DNA from: Bosea sp. F3-2
GTDB lineage: Bacteria > Pseudomonadota > Alphaproteobacteria > Rhizobiales > Beijerinckiaceae
Reading direction: 5' to 3'
Assembly (NCBI RefSeq): GCF_008253865.1
Contig: NZ_CP042331.1
Coordinates: forward strand, 3,100,001 to 3,164,000
Length of the DNA: 64,000 nucleotides
Below the pieces are notes generated by a model, which saw only the letters and a program-made list of their open reading frames with translations, ran no database searches and had not been told where the DNA came from. A program made the position numbers and the translations under genes. Below are positions 35,512 through 43,773 of the stretch, in pieces (within the stretch, counting starts at the first letter, position 1; the number at the start of each line of letters is the position of its first letter).

Positions 35512-36507
35512 TTACTTGGCGACCCAGCCTTCGTTCTCGAAGACCTTCTTGTTCGCGGCCTCGTCCTTGGCGACGAAATCGGCGAGCTCCTTGCCCTTCA
35601 TGAACTTGCCGGTCTGGGCGGTGCGCTGCACGAATTCCTGCCATTCCGGCGTCTTGGAGACCTTCTCCAGCAGGTCGGCGTAGTAGGAGACGGCATCGGC
35701 CGGTACGTCGGCCGGCAGCCAGACGGTGCGCGGCATCTGGAAGGTCTCGAGCGGCAGGCCGGCCTCCTTGCAGGTCGGGATGTCGCCCCAGCCCTTGCCC
35801 TCGAAGACCGGATCGCTCTTGGCGAGCCGGACCGGCGAGAAGACGCAGAGCGGCTTGACCTGCCCGGCCTTCCACTGGCCGATGTTCTCGTTCGGGTTGT
35901 TGGTATTGGAGTCGATGTGGCCGCCGGCGAGCTGGACCGCCGCGGCGCTGCCACCCTGGAACGGCACGTAGATCCACTTCGCGCCGGTTGCGTCCTGGAT
36001 CATCGAGGTCAGGGTCTGGTCAGTGTCCTTGGACTGGCTGCCGCCCATCTTGAAGCCCATGGGCTTCGCCTTCACCGCCTCGATATAGCTCTTGGCATCG
36101 GCATAGGGCGCATCGCCCTTGACCCAGATCAGGAACTCGTCGAGCGCGAGAGCCGCAACCGGCGTCAGGTCCGAGAACTTGTAGCCGAGCTTGGCGACAT
36201 AGGGCAGCAGATAGGCGTTGTTGGTGCCGAAGATGACGCGGTTAGGATCGCCCTTGGCGCCCTTGCCGTAGACATAGCCCTCGGCGCCGGAGCCGCCGCC
36301 CTTGTTCACCACCACGATCGGCTGCTCGGTGAATTTGTGCTTGGTGATGATCGACTGGATGACGCGGGCGAAATTGTCGGTGCCACCGCCCGCGCCCGAG
36401 GTCACGACGAACTCGATCGGCTTGGTCGGCTCCCAGGCCTGCGCCGCACCGATGCCGCCGAGCGCAAGCGCGCCGGCGAGCACGGCCGAGATGGCAATGG
36501 TCTTCAT
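35512..36507 (-). CDS. tctC: TTT-family periplasmic substrate-binding protein TctC
   Basis: A 331-aa binding protein. A Sec signal peptide (MKTIAISAVLAGALALGG, cleavage after AAQA near residue 24) precedes the Bug/TctC fold: WEPTKPIEFVVTSGAGGGTDNFARVIQ, KGGGSGAEGYVYG and PFQGGSAAAVQLAGGHID. It captures a carboxylated solute and hands it to TctAB. Family members bind many acids, so the ligand is open; the neighbours point to a sugar acid or hydroxy acid (inference). It is 73 nt downstream of the pdxA2-type gene. Confidence 0.9.
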   Translation of the reverse strand: MKTIAISAVLAGALALGGIGAAQAWEPTKPIEFVVTSGAGGGTDNFARVIQSIITKHKFTEQPIVVVNKGGGSGAEGYVYGKGAKGDPNRVIFGTNNAYLLPYVAKLGYKFSDLTPVAALALDEFLIWVKGDAPYADAKSYIEAVKAKPMGFKMGGSQSKDTDQTLTSMIQDATGAKWIYVPFQGGSAAAVQLAGGHIDSNTNNPNENIGQWKAGQVKPLCVFSPVRLAKSDPVFEGKGWGDIPTCKEAGLPLETFQMPRTVWLPADVPADAVSYYADLLEKVSKTPEWQEFVQRTAQTGKFMKGKELADFVAKDEAANKKVFENEGWVAK

Positions 36508-36580
36508 GGTGATATTTCTCCCTAGGATTTGGATTTTGTGATGCCGCTCTTATTGGCGGCTTCATTGAAACCGGCTGAAG

Positions 36581-37615
36581 TCAGGCCGCAGCGCGTGCCC
36601 TGGCCTTTCCGTCCTGAGCCATCTTGATGGCGAGCGAGAGCGCGGCGCGGGTAGCGCCGAGATTGGCGATGCCCTTGCCGGCGATCTCATAGGCGGTGCC
36701 ATGGGCCGGCGTGCAGATCGGGAAAGGGAAGCCGCCGATCAGGGTAACGCCGCGATCAAAGCCGATCAGCTTCATCGCGATCTGGCCCTGGTCGTGATAC
36801 ATTGTGAGCACGGCGTCGAAATCGCCGTTCTTCGCCCTCAGGAAGACGGTATCGGACGGGAACGGCCCCTCGACGGTGAAGCCCTTGGCCTTGGCCGCGG
36901 CGACTGCCGGCTCGATCGTCTCGATCTCGTCACGGCCGAAATTGCCGCCGTCGCCGGCATGCGGGTTGATGCCCGCGACCGCGATGCGCGGCGGGTTGAA
37001 GCCGGCCGCCCGCAGATTGGCGTCCGCCAGCGTCAGCGCGCGCAGGATGCGCTCCTGGGTGATGTTCTTCGCTACCTCGGACAGCGGGATATGCGAGGTG
37101 ACGCGGGCGTTCCAGAGCTTGTCCAGAATGTTGAACTCACTCGCCGCCCCGTCGAAGCCGATGGCGTCGCGCACGAAGCGGATCTCGTCGTCATAGCCCG
37201 GATAGGCGAAGCGCATCGCCGCCTTGTTGAAGGGCGTGAAGAACACCGCATCGGCCTTGCCGGAGGCGGCGAACTGCAGCGCACGACGGAAATTCTCGGT
37301 CGCAGCCTTGCCGCCGGCGAGCGTCGCCTTGCCGCGCTGGAGATCGGCCGGATCGTGGTTGGCGAGGTCGACGAAGACGGGCTTGTCGCCGAGCGGCAGT
37401 GCATCGCCATCCTTCACGACTTGAACCTGCGGATCGGCACCGCCGTCCTCGATGCCGAGATCGAGGAGCCGCTTGTCGCCGAACACGACATAACGCGCCG
37501 CCGCCCTGAGATCGGCCTCGGAGAGAATCCGCGCCGTCAGCTCCGGGCTGATGCCCGAAGGATCGCCCATCGCCACGGCGATTACCGGCAGGGCCTCATT
37601 CATCCGCTCGTTCAT
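36581..37615 (-). CDS. pdxA: PdxA-family 4-phosphate dehydrogenase (PdxA2 type)
   Basis: A 344-aa dehydrogenase with the PdxA metal-binding histidines in VTSHIPLSEVAKNI, GINPHAGDGGNFGRDEIE and TMYHDQGQIAMKLIGFD, and the N-terminal AVAMGDPSGISPEL. PdxA makes vitamin B6 precursor, whereas PdxA2 paralogues oxidise and decarboxylate four-carbon sugar-acid phosphates. Its position at the head of a TTT uptake operon supports the catabolic version. No DUF1537 kinase, the normal partner of PdxA2, is present nearby. ATG 37615 has GGAG about 7 nt upstream; ATG 37603 is the alternative. It is divergent from the SAF oxidoreductase. Confidence 0.85.
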   Translation of the reverse strand: MNERMNEALPVIAVAMGDPSGISPELTARILSEADLRAAARYVVFGDKRLLDLGIEDGGADPQVQVVKDGDALPLGDKPVFVDLANHDPADLQRGKATLAGGKAATENFRRALQFAASGKADAVFFTPFNKAAMRFAYPGYDDEIRFVRDAIGFDGAASEFNILDKLWNARVTSHIPLSEVAKNITQERILRALTLADANLRAAGFNPPRIAVAGINPHAGDGGNFGRDEIETIEPAVAAAKAKGFTVEGPFPSDTVFLRAKNGDFDAVLTMYHDQGQIAMKLIGFDRGVTLIGGFPFPICTPAHGTAYEIAGKGIANLGATRAALSLAIKMAQDGKARARAAA

Positions 37616-37683
37616 GGCCGCACTCCGCTGCCCAGCATGTCTTGTCGGCCTCTTCGCTAACACAGGCATTCCGCCGCCTCAAG

Positions 37684-37701
37684 TATGCTGTATGCAGCAT
37701 A
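37684..37701. promoter_or_regulatory. Candidate GntR-family operator in the divergent promoter
   Basis: TATGCTG-TATG-CAGCATA is an 18-bp perfect inverted repeat (7-bp arms, 4-bp centre) near the middle of the 154-bp gap between the pdxA-type gene and the SAF oxidoreductase. Arm length and AT-containing centre suit FadR-subfamily GntR dimers, and such a regulator is encoded at 39214. No second copy was found by eye upstream of tctC. Confidence 0.6.
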
Positions 37702-37769
37702 ACGGGATTGCTGTAGTCATCGCCAAAAGCGCGGACCACGCCGTCATCGGCCGCGCCGGGAGGAGAGCG

Positions 37770-39161
37770 ATGAATTTCCACGCGCATTACGCCGGGATCA
37801 CCGAACCGGTCGAAACCTGCCTCGTTGGCAGCGGCAGCTTCGGCCGCAGCTATCTGGCGCAGTCGCGCCGCACGCGGCTGGTCAATGCGCGCATCGCCGT
37901 GGACATGACCGCGGAGGCCGCTGGGCGTGCGTTCACGGCCGCCGGCTTTGCGCCTACCGAGATCGCCCTTTGCGAGACGGCAGCCGAGGCGCGTATGGCG
38001 TGGGACAGCGGCAAATGCGTCGCGGCGGCCAGCCTCGACATCGTCCTCGGGCTGCCCTTCCAGCTCCTCGTCGAAGCGACCGGCAGCCCGGAAGCGGCGA
38101 CCCACCACAGCCTCGCGGCGATCGATGCCAAGCATCATGTCGCGCTGGTCTCAAAGGAGGCCGACAGCGTCGTCGGGCCGGGGCTCGCGCGCCTTGCCCG
38201 CGAGAAGGGTGTGGTGGTGACGCCGGTCGACGGCGACCAGCCGAGCCTGCTGATTGCGCTGGCGAGCTGGGCCGAGGTGCTCGGCCTCGAAATCATCGCG
38301 GCCGGCAAGTCGAGCGAATACGACTTCGTCCTCGACGCAGCTGCAGGCAATGTCACCTGCAATGGCGTAACCCGCTCGCTGCCGGCGCTGCGCGAGCATT
38401 GGCTGCCCGGCTCGCGCTCGATCGTCGCCAACGCGGCGGAACGCGCGCGCGTTCTCGGCGAGGCCTTCCCGCTGCGAGCTGTGCCCGATCTCTGCGAGAT
38501 GACGCTGGTCGCCAACGCGCTCGGCTTCTCGGCCGATACCGCCGGCTTCCACGCGCCGTCGGCGCGCATCCCGGAGCTCGCCGACCTCTTTGCAGAGCGC
38601 AGCGAAGGCGGGCTGATGAGCGGAACGCGCCGCATCGACGTCTTCCACCATCTGCGGCTCAAGGAAGAGGCAAGCTTTGCCGGCGGCGTCTTCATCGTCG
38701 TGCGCTGCGACAATGCCGAAACCTGGGAGATGCTCGCCGGCAAAGGCCATGTCGTCAGCCGCAGCGGCCGGACGGCGGCGCTCTATCTGCCGCGCCACCT
38801 GCTGGGCGTGGAAGTCGCCACCTCCATCCTCGACGCCGCCGGCCTCGGCCGCTCCGGCTATGGCGAGGATTATCGGCCGCGGCAGGATCTCGTCGCGGTG
38901 GCCCAGCGCGATCTCCCAGCCGGCACGGTGCTGAAAATGGGCGGGCATCATCACAGCATCGACGGCATCGGAGCCGAGGTGCGCCCCGCTGCCACCCTCG
39001 CGGACAACCGCCCTGCCCCGTTCTATCTCGTCGCCGACCGGCCGCTCGCGCGCGCCGTCAAGGCCGGCGAGGCGATCCGGCTCGGCGATGTCGAGATCGC
39101 CGAGGATTCCGGCCTGCTGGCGATGCGCCACCGCCAGGACGCGCTCTTCGCCGCCGTTTGA
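37770..39161 (+). CDS. NAD(P)-binding oxidoreductase with C-terminal SAF domain
   Basis: A 463-aa protein. The N-terminal Rossmann fold (CLVGSGSFGRSYLAQS, about residues 13-28) resembles homoserine dehydrogenase-like proteins and continues with LLVEATGSPEAATHHSLAA and ALVSKEADSVVGPGLARLA. The C-terminus is an SAF domain (AVAQRDLPAGTVLKMGG, ending at DRPLARAVKAGEAIRLGDVEIAEDS in two stretches). The fusion occurs beside sugar-acid and TTT genes in several bacteria, but the reaction is unsettled. GGGAGGAGAG at 37758-37767 is a very strong ribosome site for ATG 37770; an open frame from 37551 is not used. It probably forms an operon with the GntR gene 52 nt downstream. Confidence 0.8.
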   Translation: MNFHAHYAGITEPVETCLVGSGSFGRSYLAQSRRTRLVNARIAVDMTAEAAGRAFTAAGFAPTEIALCETAAEARMAWDSGKCVAAASLDIVLGLPFQLLVEATGSPEAATHHSLAAIDAKHHVALVSKEADSVVGPGLARLAREKGVVVTPVDGDQPSLLIALASWAEVLGLEIIAAGKSSEYDFVLDAAAGNVTCNGVTRSLPALREHWLPGSRSIVANAAERARVLGEAFPLRAVPDLCEMTLVANALGFSADTAGFHAPSARIPELADLFAERSEGGLMSGTRRIDVFHHLRLKEEASFAGGVFIVVRCDNAETWEMLAGKGHVVSRSGRTAALYLPRHLLGVEVATSILDAAGLGRSGYGEDYRPRQDLVAVAQRDLPAGTVLKMGGHHHSIDGIGAEVRPAATLADNRPAPFYLVADRPLARAVKAGEAIRLGDVEIAEDSGLLAMRHRQDALFAAV

Positions 39162-39213
39162 CAGCGACGAAGCCGCATGCCGTAACGGAGTAGCCGAGAA
39201 CAATGGAGCAGCG

Positions 39214-39879
39214 ATGAGCGAGACCGCGGCCGATTTCCCCCGGATCACGCGGCGGACCTTGCATGACGAGGTCCTTGAGCGTGTGCGCGACATGATCATC
39301 GAGGGGCTGCTCGCCCCCGGTCAGCGCATCAACGAGGGGCTTGTCGGCGCGCAGCTCGGCGTCTCGCGGACGCCCCTGCGCGAAGCGATCAAGACGCTCG
39401 CTAGCGAGGGGCTCGTCGAGATTCTGCCGGCCAAGGGCGCCGTAGTCCGCAAGTTCTCGGCGCGCGACCTCGCCGATATCCTCGAAGTCATCAAGAGCCT
39501 GGAGCAGCTCGGCGGCCGCATCGCCTGTGCCCAGGCCAGCGACGCCACGATCGAAGCGATCCACAAGATGCACCGGGAGATGCTGGCGCTCTATGCGACG
39601 CGCGACCGGCTCGACTATTTCAAGCTGAACCAGGCCATTCACAGCGCCATCGTCGCGGCCTCCGGCAATGCGGTGCTGCTGGAGATGCACACCACGCTGC
39701 AGTCGCGCATCAAGCGGTTGCGCTTCGTCGGCAATGAAGGCCCCGAGAAATGGGCGGGCGCCGTCGCCGAGCACGAGGAGATGATGGCGGCGCTGCTCAA
39801 GCGCGACGCCGACGCTCTCTCCGAGGCGATCGGCCGCCATATGGATACCACCTTGGTGAGGGTGCGCGAGGTGCTCTAG
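39214..39879 (+). CDS. GntR/FadR-subfamily transcriptional regulator
   Basis: A 221-aa regulator. The N-terminal winged helix reads TLHDEVLERVRDMIIEGLL, then GVSRTPLREAIKTLASEGLVE and a wing. The C-terminal FCD all-helical ligand domain has the metal/ligand residues around DYFKLNQAIHSAIVAASGN and AEHEEMMAALLKRD. ATG 39214 has GGAG 6 nt upstream. It follows the SAF oxidoreductase and most likely binds the inverted repeat at 37684-37701, controlling both divergent transcripts. The ligand is probably the imported acid or a breakdown product (inference). Confidence 0.9.
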   Translation: MSETAADFPRITRRTLHDEVLERVRDMIIEGLLAPGQRINEGLVGAQLGVSRTPLREAIKTLASEGLVEILPAKGAVVRKFSARDLADILEVIKSLEQLGGRIACAQASDATIEAIHKMHREMLALYATRDRLDYFKLNQAIHSAIVAASGNAVLLEMHTTLQSRIKRLRFVGNEGPEKWAGAVAEHEEMMAALLKRDADALSEAIGRHMDTTLVRVREVL

Positions 39880-40128
39880 CCACCCGGGGCCAAAGACCCG
39901 TCTCGCGCTCTGCAGCACCTCTTTTCCAAGGGATGCGGAGCGTATCGCGCAATCGTTTACCCTCCCCTCTGCGGCTCACGAAATGCCCGCGGAGACGACT
40001 ATTCGCGCCCCTCGACTTTCAATAAGCTGTTGACAAGGCGGCTCGGGGAATTCCGCCCAGGAAGCTTCCGATACAACGGGGCCATCATCCGCCCGCAGCG
40101 GCGGAGAGAGGCGTTCAAGGAGACATCC

Positions 40129-41721
40129 ATGAAGAAAATTCTGTTAGCGACGCTGTCGGCCTCGGCGCTGATGGCGGCGCAGCCCCTCATGGCGAAGACG
40201 CTGGTCTATTGCTCCGAGGGCAGCCCTGAGAACTTCGCGCCGAGCGTGAACACGACCGGCACCTCCTTCGACGCGAACACCCAGATCTACGACACCATCG
40301 TCCAGTTCGAGCGTGGCGGCACCAAGGTCCAGCCAGCGCTCGCCGAGAAATGGGACATCTCGCCGGACGGCCTGACCTACACCTTCCACCTGCGCAAGGG
40401 CGTGAAGTGGCATTCGAACAAGACCTTCAAGCCCTTGCGCGACTTCAACGCCGACGACGTCATGTTCATGATCGAGCGGCAGTGGAAGGAAGACCACCCG
40501 TTCTTCAAGGTGACGAGTTCGAACCACTCCTACTTCAACGACATGGGCATGCCCAAGCTCTTGAAGTCGGTCGAGAAGGTCGATGACTACACGGTGAAGT
40601 TCACGCTGAACCAGCCGGAGGCGCCGTTCCTCTCCGACCTCGCCATGCAGTACGCCAGCGTGCAGTCGAAGGAATATGCCGATGCGATGCTGAAGGCGGG
40701 GACGCCCGAGAAGCTCGATCAGGACCCGATCGGCACCGGCGCGTTCTATCTGGTGCAGTACCAGAAGGACGCGATCATCCGCTACAAGGCCTTCCCGGAG
40801 TACTGGGCCGGCAAGGCCAAGATCGACGACCTCGTCTTCGCGATCACGCCGGACGCCTCGGTGCGCTGGGCCAAGCTGCAGAAGGGCGAATGCCATGTCA
40901 TGCCCTATCCGAACCCGGCCGATCTCGACGCGATGAAGAAGGACGCCAATGTCCAGATCCTAGAGCAACCGGGTCTGAACATCGGCTACCTCGCCTACAA
41001 CACCACCAAGAGGCCCTTCGACGACGTCAAGGTGCGCCGCGCCGTCAACAAGGCGATCAACAAGAAGGCGATCATCGACGCGGTCTATCTCTCCAGCGGC
41101 ATTGCTGCGGTGAACCCGATCCCCCCGTCGATGTGGTCCTACAACGAGACCATCAAGGACGACCCCTATGATCCGGAGGCGGCCAAAAAGGAGCTGGCCG
41201 AGGCCGGCTATCCGAACGGGCTCGAGATCGATCTCTGGGCGATGCCGGTGCAGCGCCCCTACAACCCGAATGCCAAGCGCATCGCCGAGCTGATGCAGGC
41301 GGACCTCGCCAAGGTCGGCGTCAAGGCCGAGATCAAGAGCTTCGAATGGGGCGAGTACCGCAAGCGTATGCAGGCGGGCGAGCACCAGACGGGCATGCTC
41401 GGCTGGACCGGCGACAACGGCGATCCGGACAACTTCCTGCACACGCTGCTGGGCTGCGACTCCGCCAAGACCAACGGCTCGAACGTGGCCAAGTTCTGCT
41501 ACAAGCCGTTCGAGGATCTGGTCGTGAAGGCGAAGACCGTCACCGACCAGGCCGAGCGCGAGAAGCTCTACCGGCAGGCGCAGGTGGTGTTCAAGGAGCA
41601 GTCGCCCTGGTTCACCATCGCGCATGCGGTGCAGCTGAAGCCCGTCCGCAAGGAAGTGAAGGACTTCAAGCTCTCGCCGTTCAGCCGCCACGTCTTCTAC
41701 GGCGTCGACATCGGCAACTGA
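40129..41721 (+). CDS. dppA: Dipeptide ABC transporter periplasmic binding protein (DppA-like), copy 1
   Basis: A 530-aa cluster C (SBP_bac_5) binding protein. The signal peptide MKKILLATLSASALMAAQPLMA is cleaved near residue 22, and the mature part begins KTLVYCSEGSPENFAPS, close to E. coli DppA. The core contains LTYTFHLRKGVKWHSN and DPIGTGAFYLVQYQKDAIIRYK. AAGGAGA at 40117-40123 is the ribosome site. It delivers peptides to DppBCDF. It is followed by two hairpins and a second, clearly related binding-protein gene. The 249-bp upstream gap contains TTGACA near 40031 but no convincing -10 box. Confidence 0.9.
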   Translation: MKKILLATLSASALMAAQPLMAKTLVYCSEGSPENFAPSVNTTGTSFDANTQIYDTIVQFERGGTKVQPALAEKWDISPDGLTYTFHLRKGVKWHSNKTFKPLRDFNADDVMFMIERQWKEDHPFFKVTSSNHSYFNDMGMPKLLKSVEKVDDYTVKFTLNQPEAPFLSDLAMQYASVQSKEYADAMLKAGTPEKLDQDPIGTGAFYLVQYQKDAIIRYKAFPEYWAGKAKIDDLVFAITPDASVRWAKLQKGECHVMPYPNPADLDAMKKDANVQILEQPGLNIGYLAYNTTKRPFDDVKVRRAVNKAINKKAIIDAVYLSSGIAAVNPIPPSMWSYNETIKDDPYDPEAAKKELAEAGYPNGLEIDLWAMPVQRPYNPNAKRIAELMQADLAKVGVKAEIKSFEWGEYRKRMQAGEHQTGMLGWTGDNGDPDNFLHTLLGCDSAKTNGSNVAKFCYKPFEDLVVKAKTVTDQAEREKLYRQAQVVFKEQSPWFTIAHAVQLKPVRKEVKDFKLSPFSRHVFYGVDIGN

Positions 41722-41731
41722 GCTAAAGCGC

Positions 41732-41758
41732 CAGCCGCGCCCCGTCCTGGCGCGGCTG
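41732..41758 (+). terminator. Hairpin after the first dppA-like gene
   Basis: A perfect 10-bp stem CAGCCGCGCC / GGCGCGGCTG with a 7-nt loop, 10 nt after the stop codon. No T-run follows. It probably protects or attenuates the transcript rather than ending it fully. Confidence 0.45.
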
Positions 41759-41772
41759 ATGCTTGCCAATCG

Positions 41773-41797
41773 ACGCGGCCCCACCGGGGCCGCGTTT
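41773..41797 (+). terminator. Second hairpin between the two dppA-like genes
   Basis: A perfect 10-bp stem ACGCGGCCCC / GGGGCCGCGT with a 3-nt loop, followed by only two further T residues. With the hairpin just upstream it could cause partial termination between the binding-protein genes. Confidence 0.5.
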
Positions 41798-41870
41798 CGG
41801 GAGGCGGAGACGATGGGGCACGACGCCCCGCGCCCGATCCGTCTCCCCGCCTGTCCCGAGAGAAACGCCC

Positions 41871-43487
41871 ATGTCCGTTCGTGCCCGCTCCTTCGCTCTG
41901 ACGCTGGGGCTGAGTGCCTTTTTGCTGCCTGCCGTCGCCAGCGCCCAGGCGCTCGTCGTCTGCTCCGAAGCCAGCCCCGATTTCCTGAACCCGCAATTCA
42001 GCAGCCAGAACACCGCTTATGACGTGGCGGCGCAGATCTATGAGCGGCTGACGGCGACGGAACGCGGTGGCTCGCAGATCATCCCGAGCCTCGCCGAGTC
42101 GTGGACGATCTCCGATGACGCGCTGACCTACACCTTCAAGCTGCGCAAGGGCGTGAAGTGGCACGCCAGCAAGACCTTCACGCCGACGCGCGAGTTCAAC
42201 GCCGACGACGTGGTCTTCTCCTTCGAGCGGATGTTCGATGCGAACAGCCCATACAACAAGGTCGGCAGCGGCAATTACCAGTTCTTCAGCGAGATCGTGA
42301 AGCCGAGCCTGAAGTCGATCGAGAAGGTCGACGACTACACGGTCAAGCTGACGCTGACCAAGCCGAACGCGCCGCTGCTTTCCGCGCTCTCCGTCGAGCC
42401 GATGTCGATCCTCTCTGCGGAGTATGCGGCCGCGATGCTGAAGGCCGGCACGCCGGAGCAGATCGATTTCGCGCCGATCGGCACCGGTCCCTTCTCGCTG
42501 CTCTCCTACCAGAAGGACGCGATCATCCGCTTCAAGGCGGTGCCGGAGCACTGGACCAAGGCCGTCGGCAACCGCGACCGCATGGCGCTGGTCAACGACC
42601 TGATCTTCGTGATCACGCCCGATGCCGCCGTGCGCTTCGCCAAGGTGCGCTCGGGCGAATGCCAGATCGCGCGCTACCCCAATCCCGGTGACCTGCCGGC
42701 GATGAAGACCGAGCCCACCGTCAACCTGCTGCAGGGCAGCATCGCCGACCAGAGCTTCCTCGCCTTCAATCAGCAGAAAAAGCCGTTTGGCGACAAGCGG
42801 GTGCGCGAGGCGCTGGCCTATGCCACCAACATCGCCGCCATCATCGACGCGGTCTATCAGGGCACCGGCAACCCCGCGGCTGCTGCGGTTCCGCCCTCGC
42901 TCTGGTCGCATCACGCCGACCTCAAGCCGCGCCCCTATGATCCGGAGAAGGCCAAGGCGCTGCTGGCCGAAGCGGGATATCCGAACGGTTTCGAGACGGT
43001 GCTATGGGCGATTCCCGTCGTGCGCGCCTATATGCCGAACGGCCGGCGCGCAGCCGAGCTGATCCAGGCCGACTGGGCCAGGATCGGCGTCAAGGCGACG
43101 ATCCAGACCTTCGAATGGGGCGAGTACCTCAAGCGCGGCCGGGCCGGCGAGCACGAGGTCGGCATGTTCGGCTACACCTGGGATTATCCCGACCCGAGCC
43201 AGATCCTGCTCTCGGGCTGGACCTGCGAGGGCGTGAAGACCGGCGCCAACCGAGCCCGCTGGTGCAACCAGGAAGCGTCCGACGCGCTGGCCAAGGCCAA
43301 CACCATCACCGATCAGGGCGAACGCACCAAGCTCTACAAGCGTTTCCAGGAGCTGTTCCACGAGGATGTCGCGGGGTTGCTCTTCGCCAATGCGCAGGCT
43401 TTCACGCCGGTGCGCAAGGAAGTGAAGGACTACAAGATCCACTTCTTCGGCGGACAGCCGTTCTACGGTGTATCGATCGCCAAGTGA
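41871..43487 (+). CDS. dppA: Dipeptide ABC transporter periplasmic binding protein (DppA-like), copy 2
   Basis: A 538-aa SBP_bac_5 protein with signal peptide (RSFALTLGLSAFLLPAVASA). It is clearly paralogous to the preceding gene: ALVVCSEASPDFLNPQFSSQ, LTYTFKLRKGVKWHASKTF, APIGTGPFSLLSYQKDAIIRFK and the C-terminal RKEVKDYKIHFFGGQPFYGV. Differences in the ligand-facing half suggest a distinct peptide preference. ATG 41871 with GAGAGAAA upstream is chosen; the open frame from 41763 runs through the hairpin region. A 286-bp spacer separates it from dppB. Confidence 0.88.
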   Translation: MSVRARSFALTLGLSAFLLPAVASAQALVVCSEASPDFLNPQFSSQNTAYDVAAQIYERLTATERGGSQIIPSLAESWTISDDALTYTFKLRKGVKWHASKTFTPTREFNADDVVFSFERMFDANSPYNKVGSGNYQFFSEIVKPSLKSIEKVDDYTVKLTLTKPNAPLLSALSVEPMSILSAEYAAAMLKAGTPEQIDFAPIGTGPFSLLSYQKDAIIRFKAVPEHWTKAVGNRDRMALVNDLIFVITPDAAVRFAKVRSGECQIARYPNPGDLPAMKTEPTVNLLQGSIADQSFLAFNQQKKPFGDKRVREALAYATNIAAIIDAVYQGTGNPAAAAVPPSLWSHHADLKPRPYDPEKAKALLAEAGYPNGFETVLWAIPVVRAYMPNGRRAAELIQADWARIGVKATIQTFEWGEYLKRGRAGEHEVGMFGYTWDYPDPSQILLSGWTCEGVKTGANRARWCNQEASDALAKANTITDQGERTKLYKRFQELFHEDVAGLLFANAQAFTPVRKEVKDYKIHFFGGQPFYGVSIAK

Positions 43488-43628
43488 TGGCAGACGATCA
43501 ATAATTATAGATGCCGATGGAGCATTCATTGCTTCGTCGGCACTCAGGCTTTTCCTATTGTTGCGTTGATCGCTGCGGAAATTTCCGAGTCTTTCGCCCA
43601 GCAAAAGAGTCAGAACCGCCCACCACCG

Positions 43629-43646
43629 CCGTGATCCACGGTTTTT
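43629..43646 (+). terminator. Possible rho-independent terminator between the second dppA-like gene and dppB
   Basis: CCGTG-ATC-CACGG followed by TTTTT. The stem is short (5 bp) but the T-run is unusual for this GC-rich window. It lies in the 286-bp gap 43488-43773, which is more AT-rich than its surroundings and may also hold the dppB promoter. Confidence 0.4.
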
Positions 43647-43773
43647 GTCATCGCGTTCTTGATCTTTCGTGGATTCTGGTGTTTCCGCTGCGCCGGAATT
43701 CAAACTCGACTAAAATGACAAGACAGGCCGCCGCGCAGGACGACATGCCCGGGCCGACAAGAATGGCAGAACC

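Noticed and set aside
40029..40075. Sigma-70 promoter for the first dppA-like gene (TTGACA near 40031)
   Set aside because: No -10 hexamer at suitable spacing; not reported as a feature.
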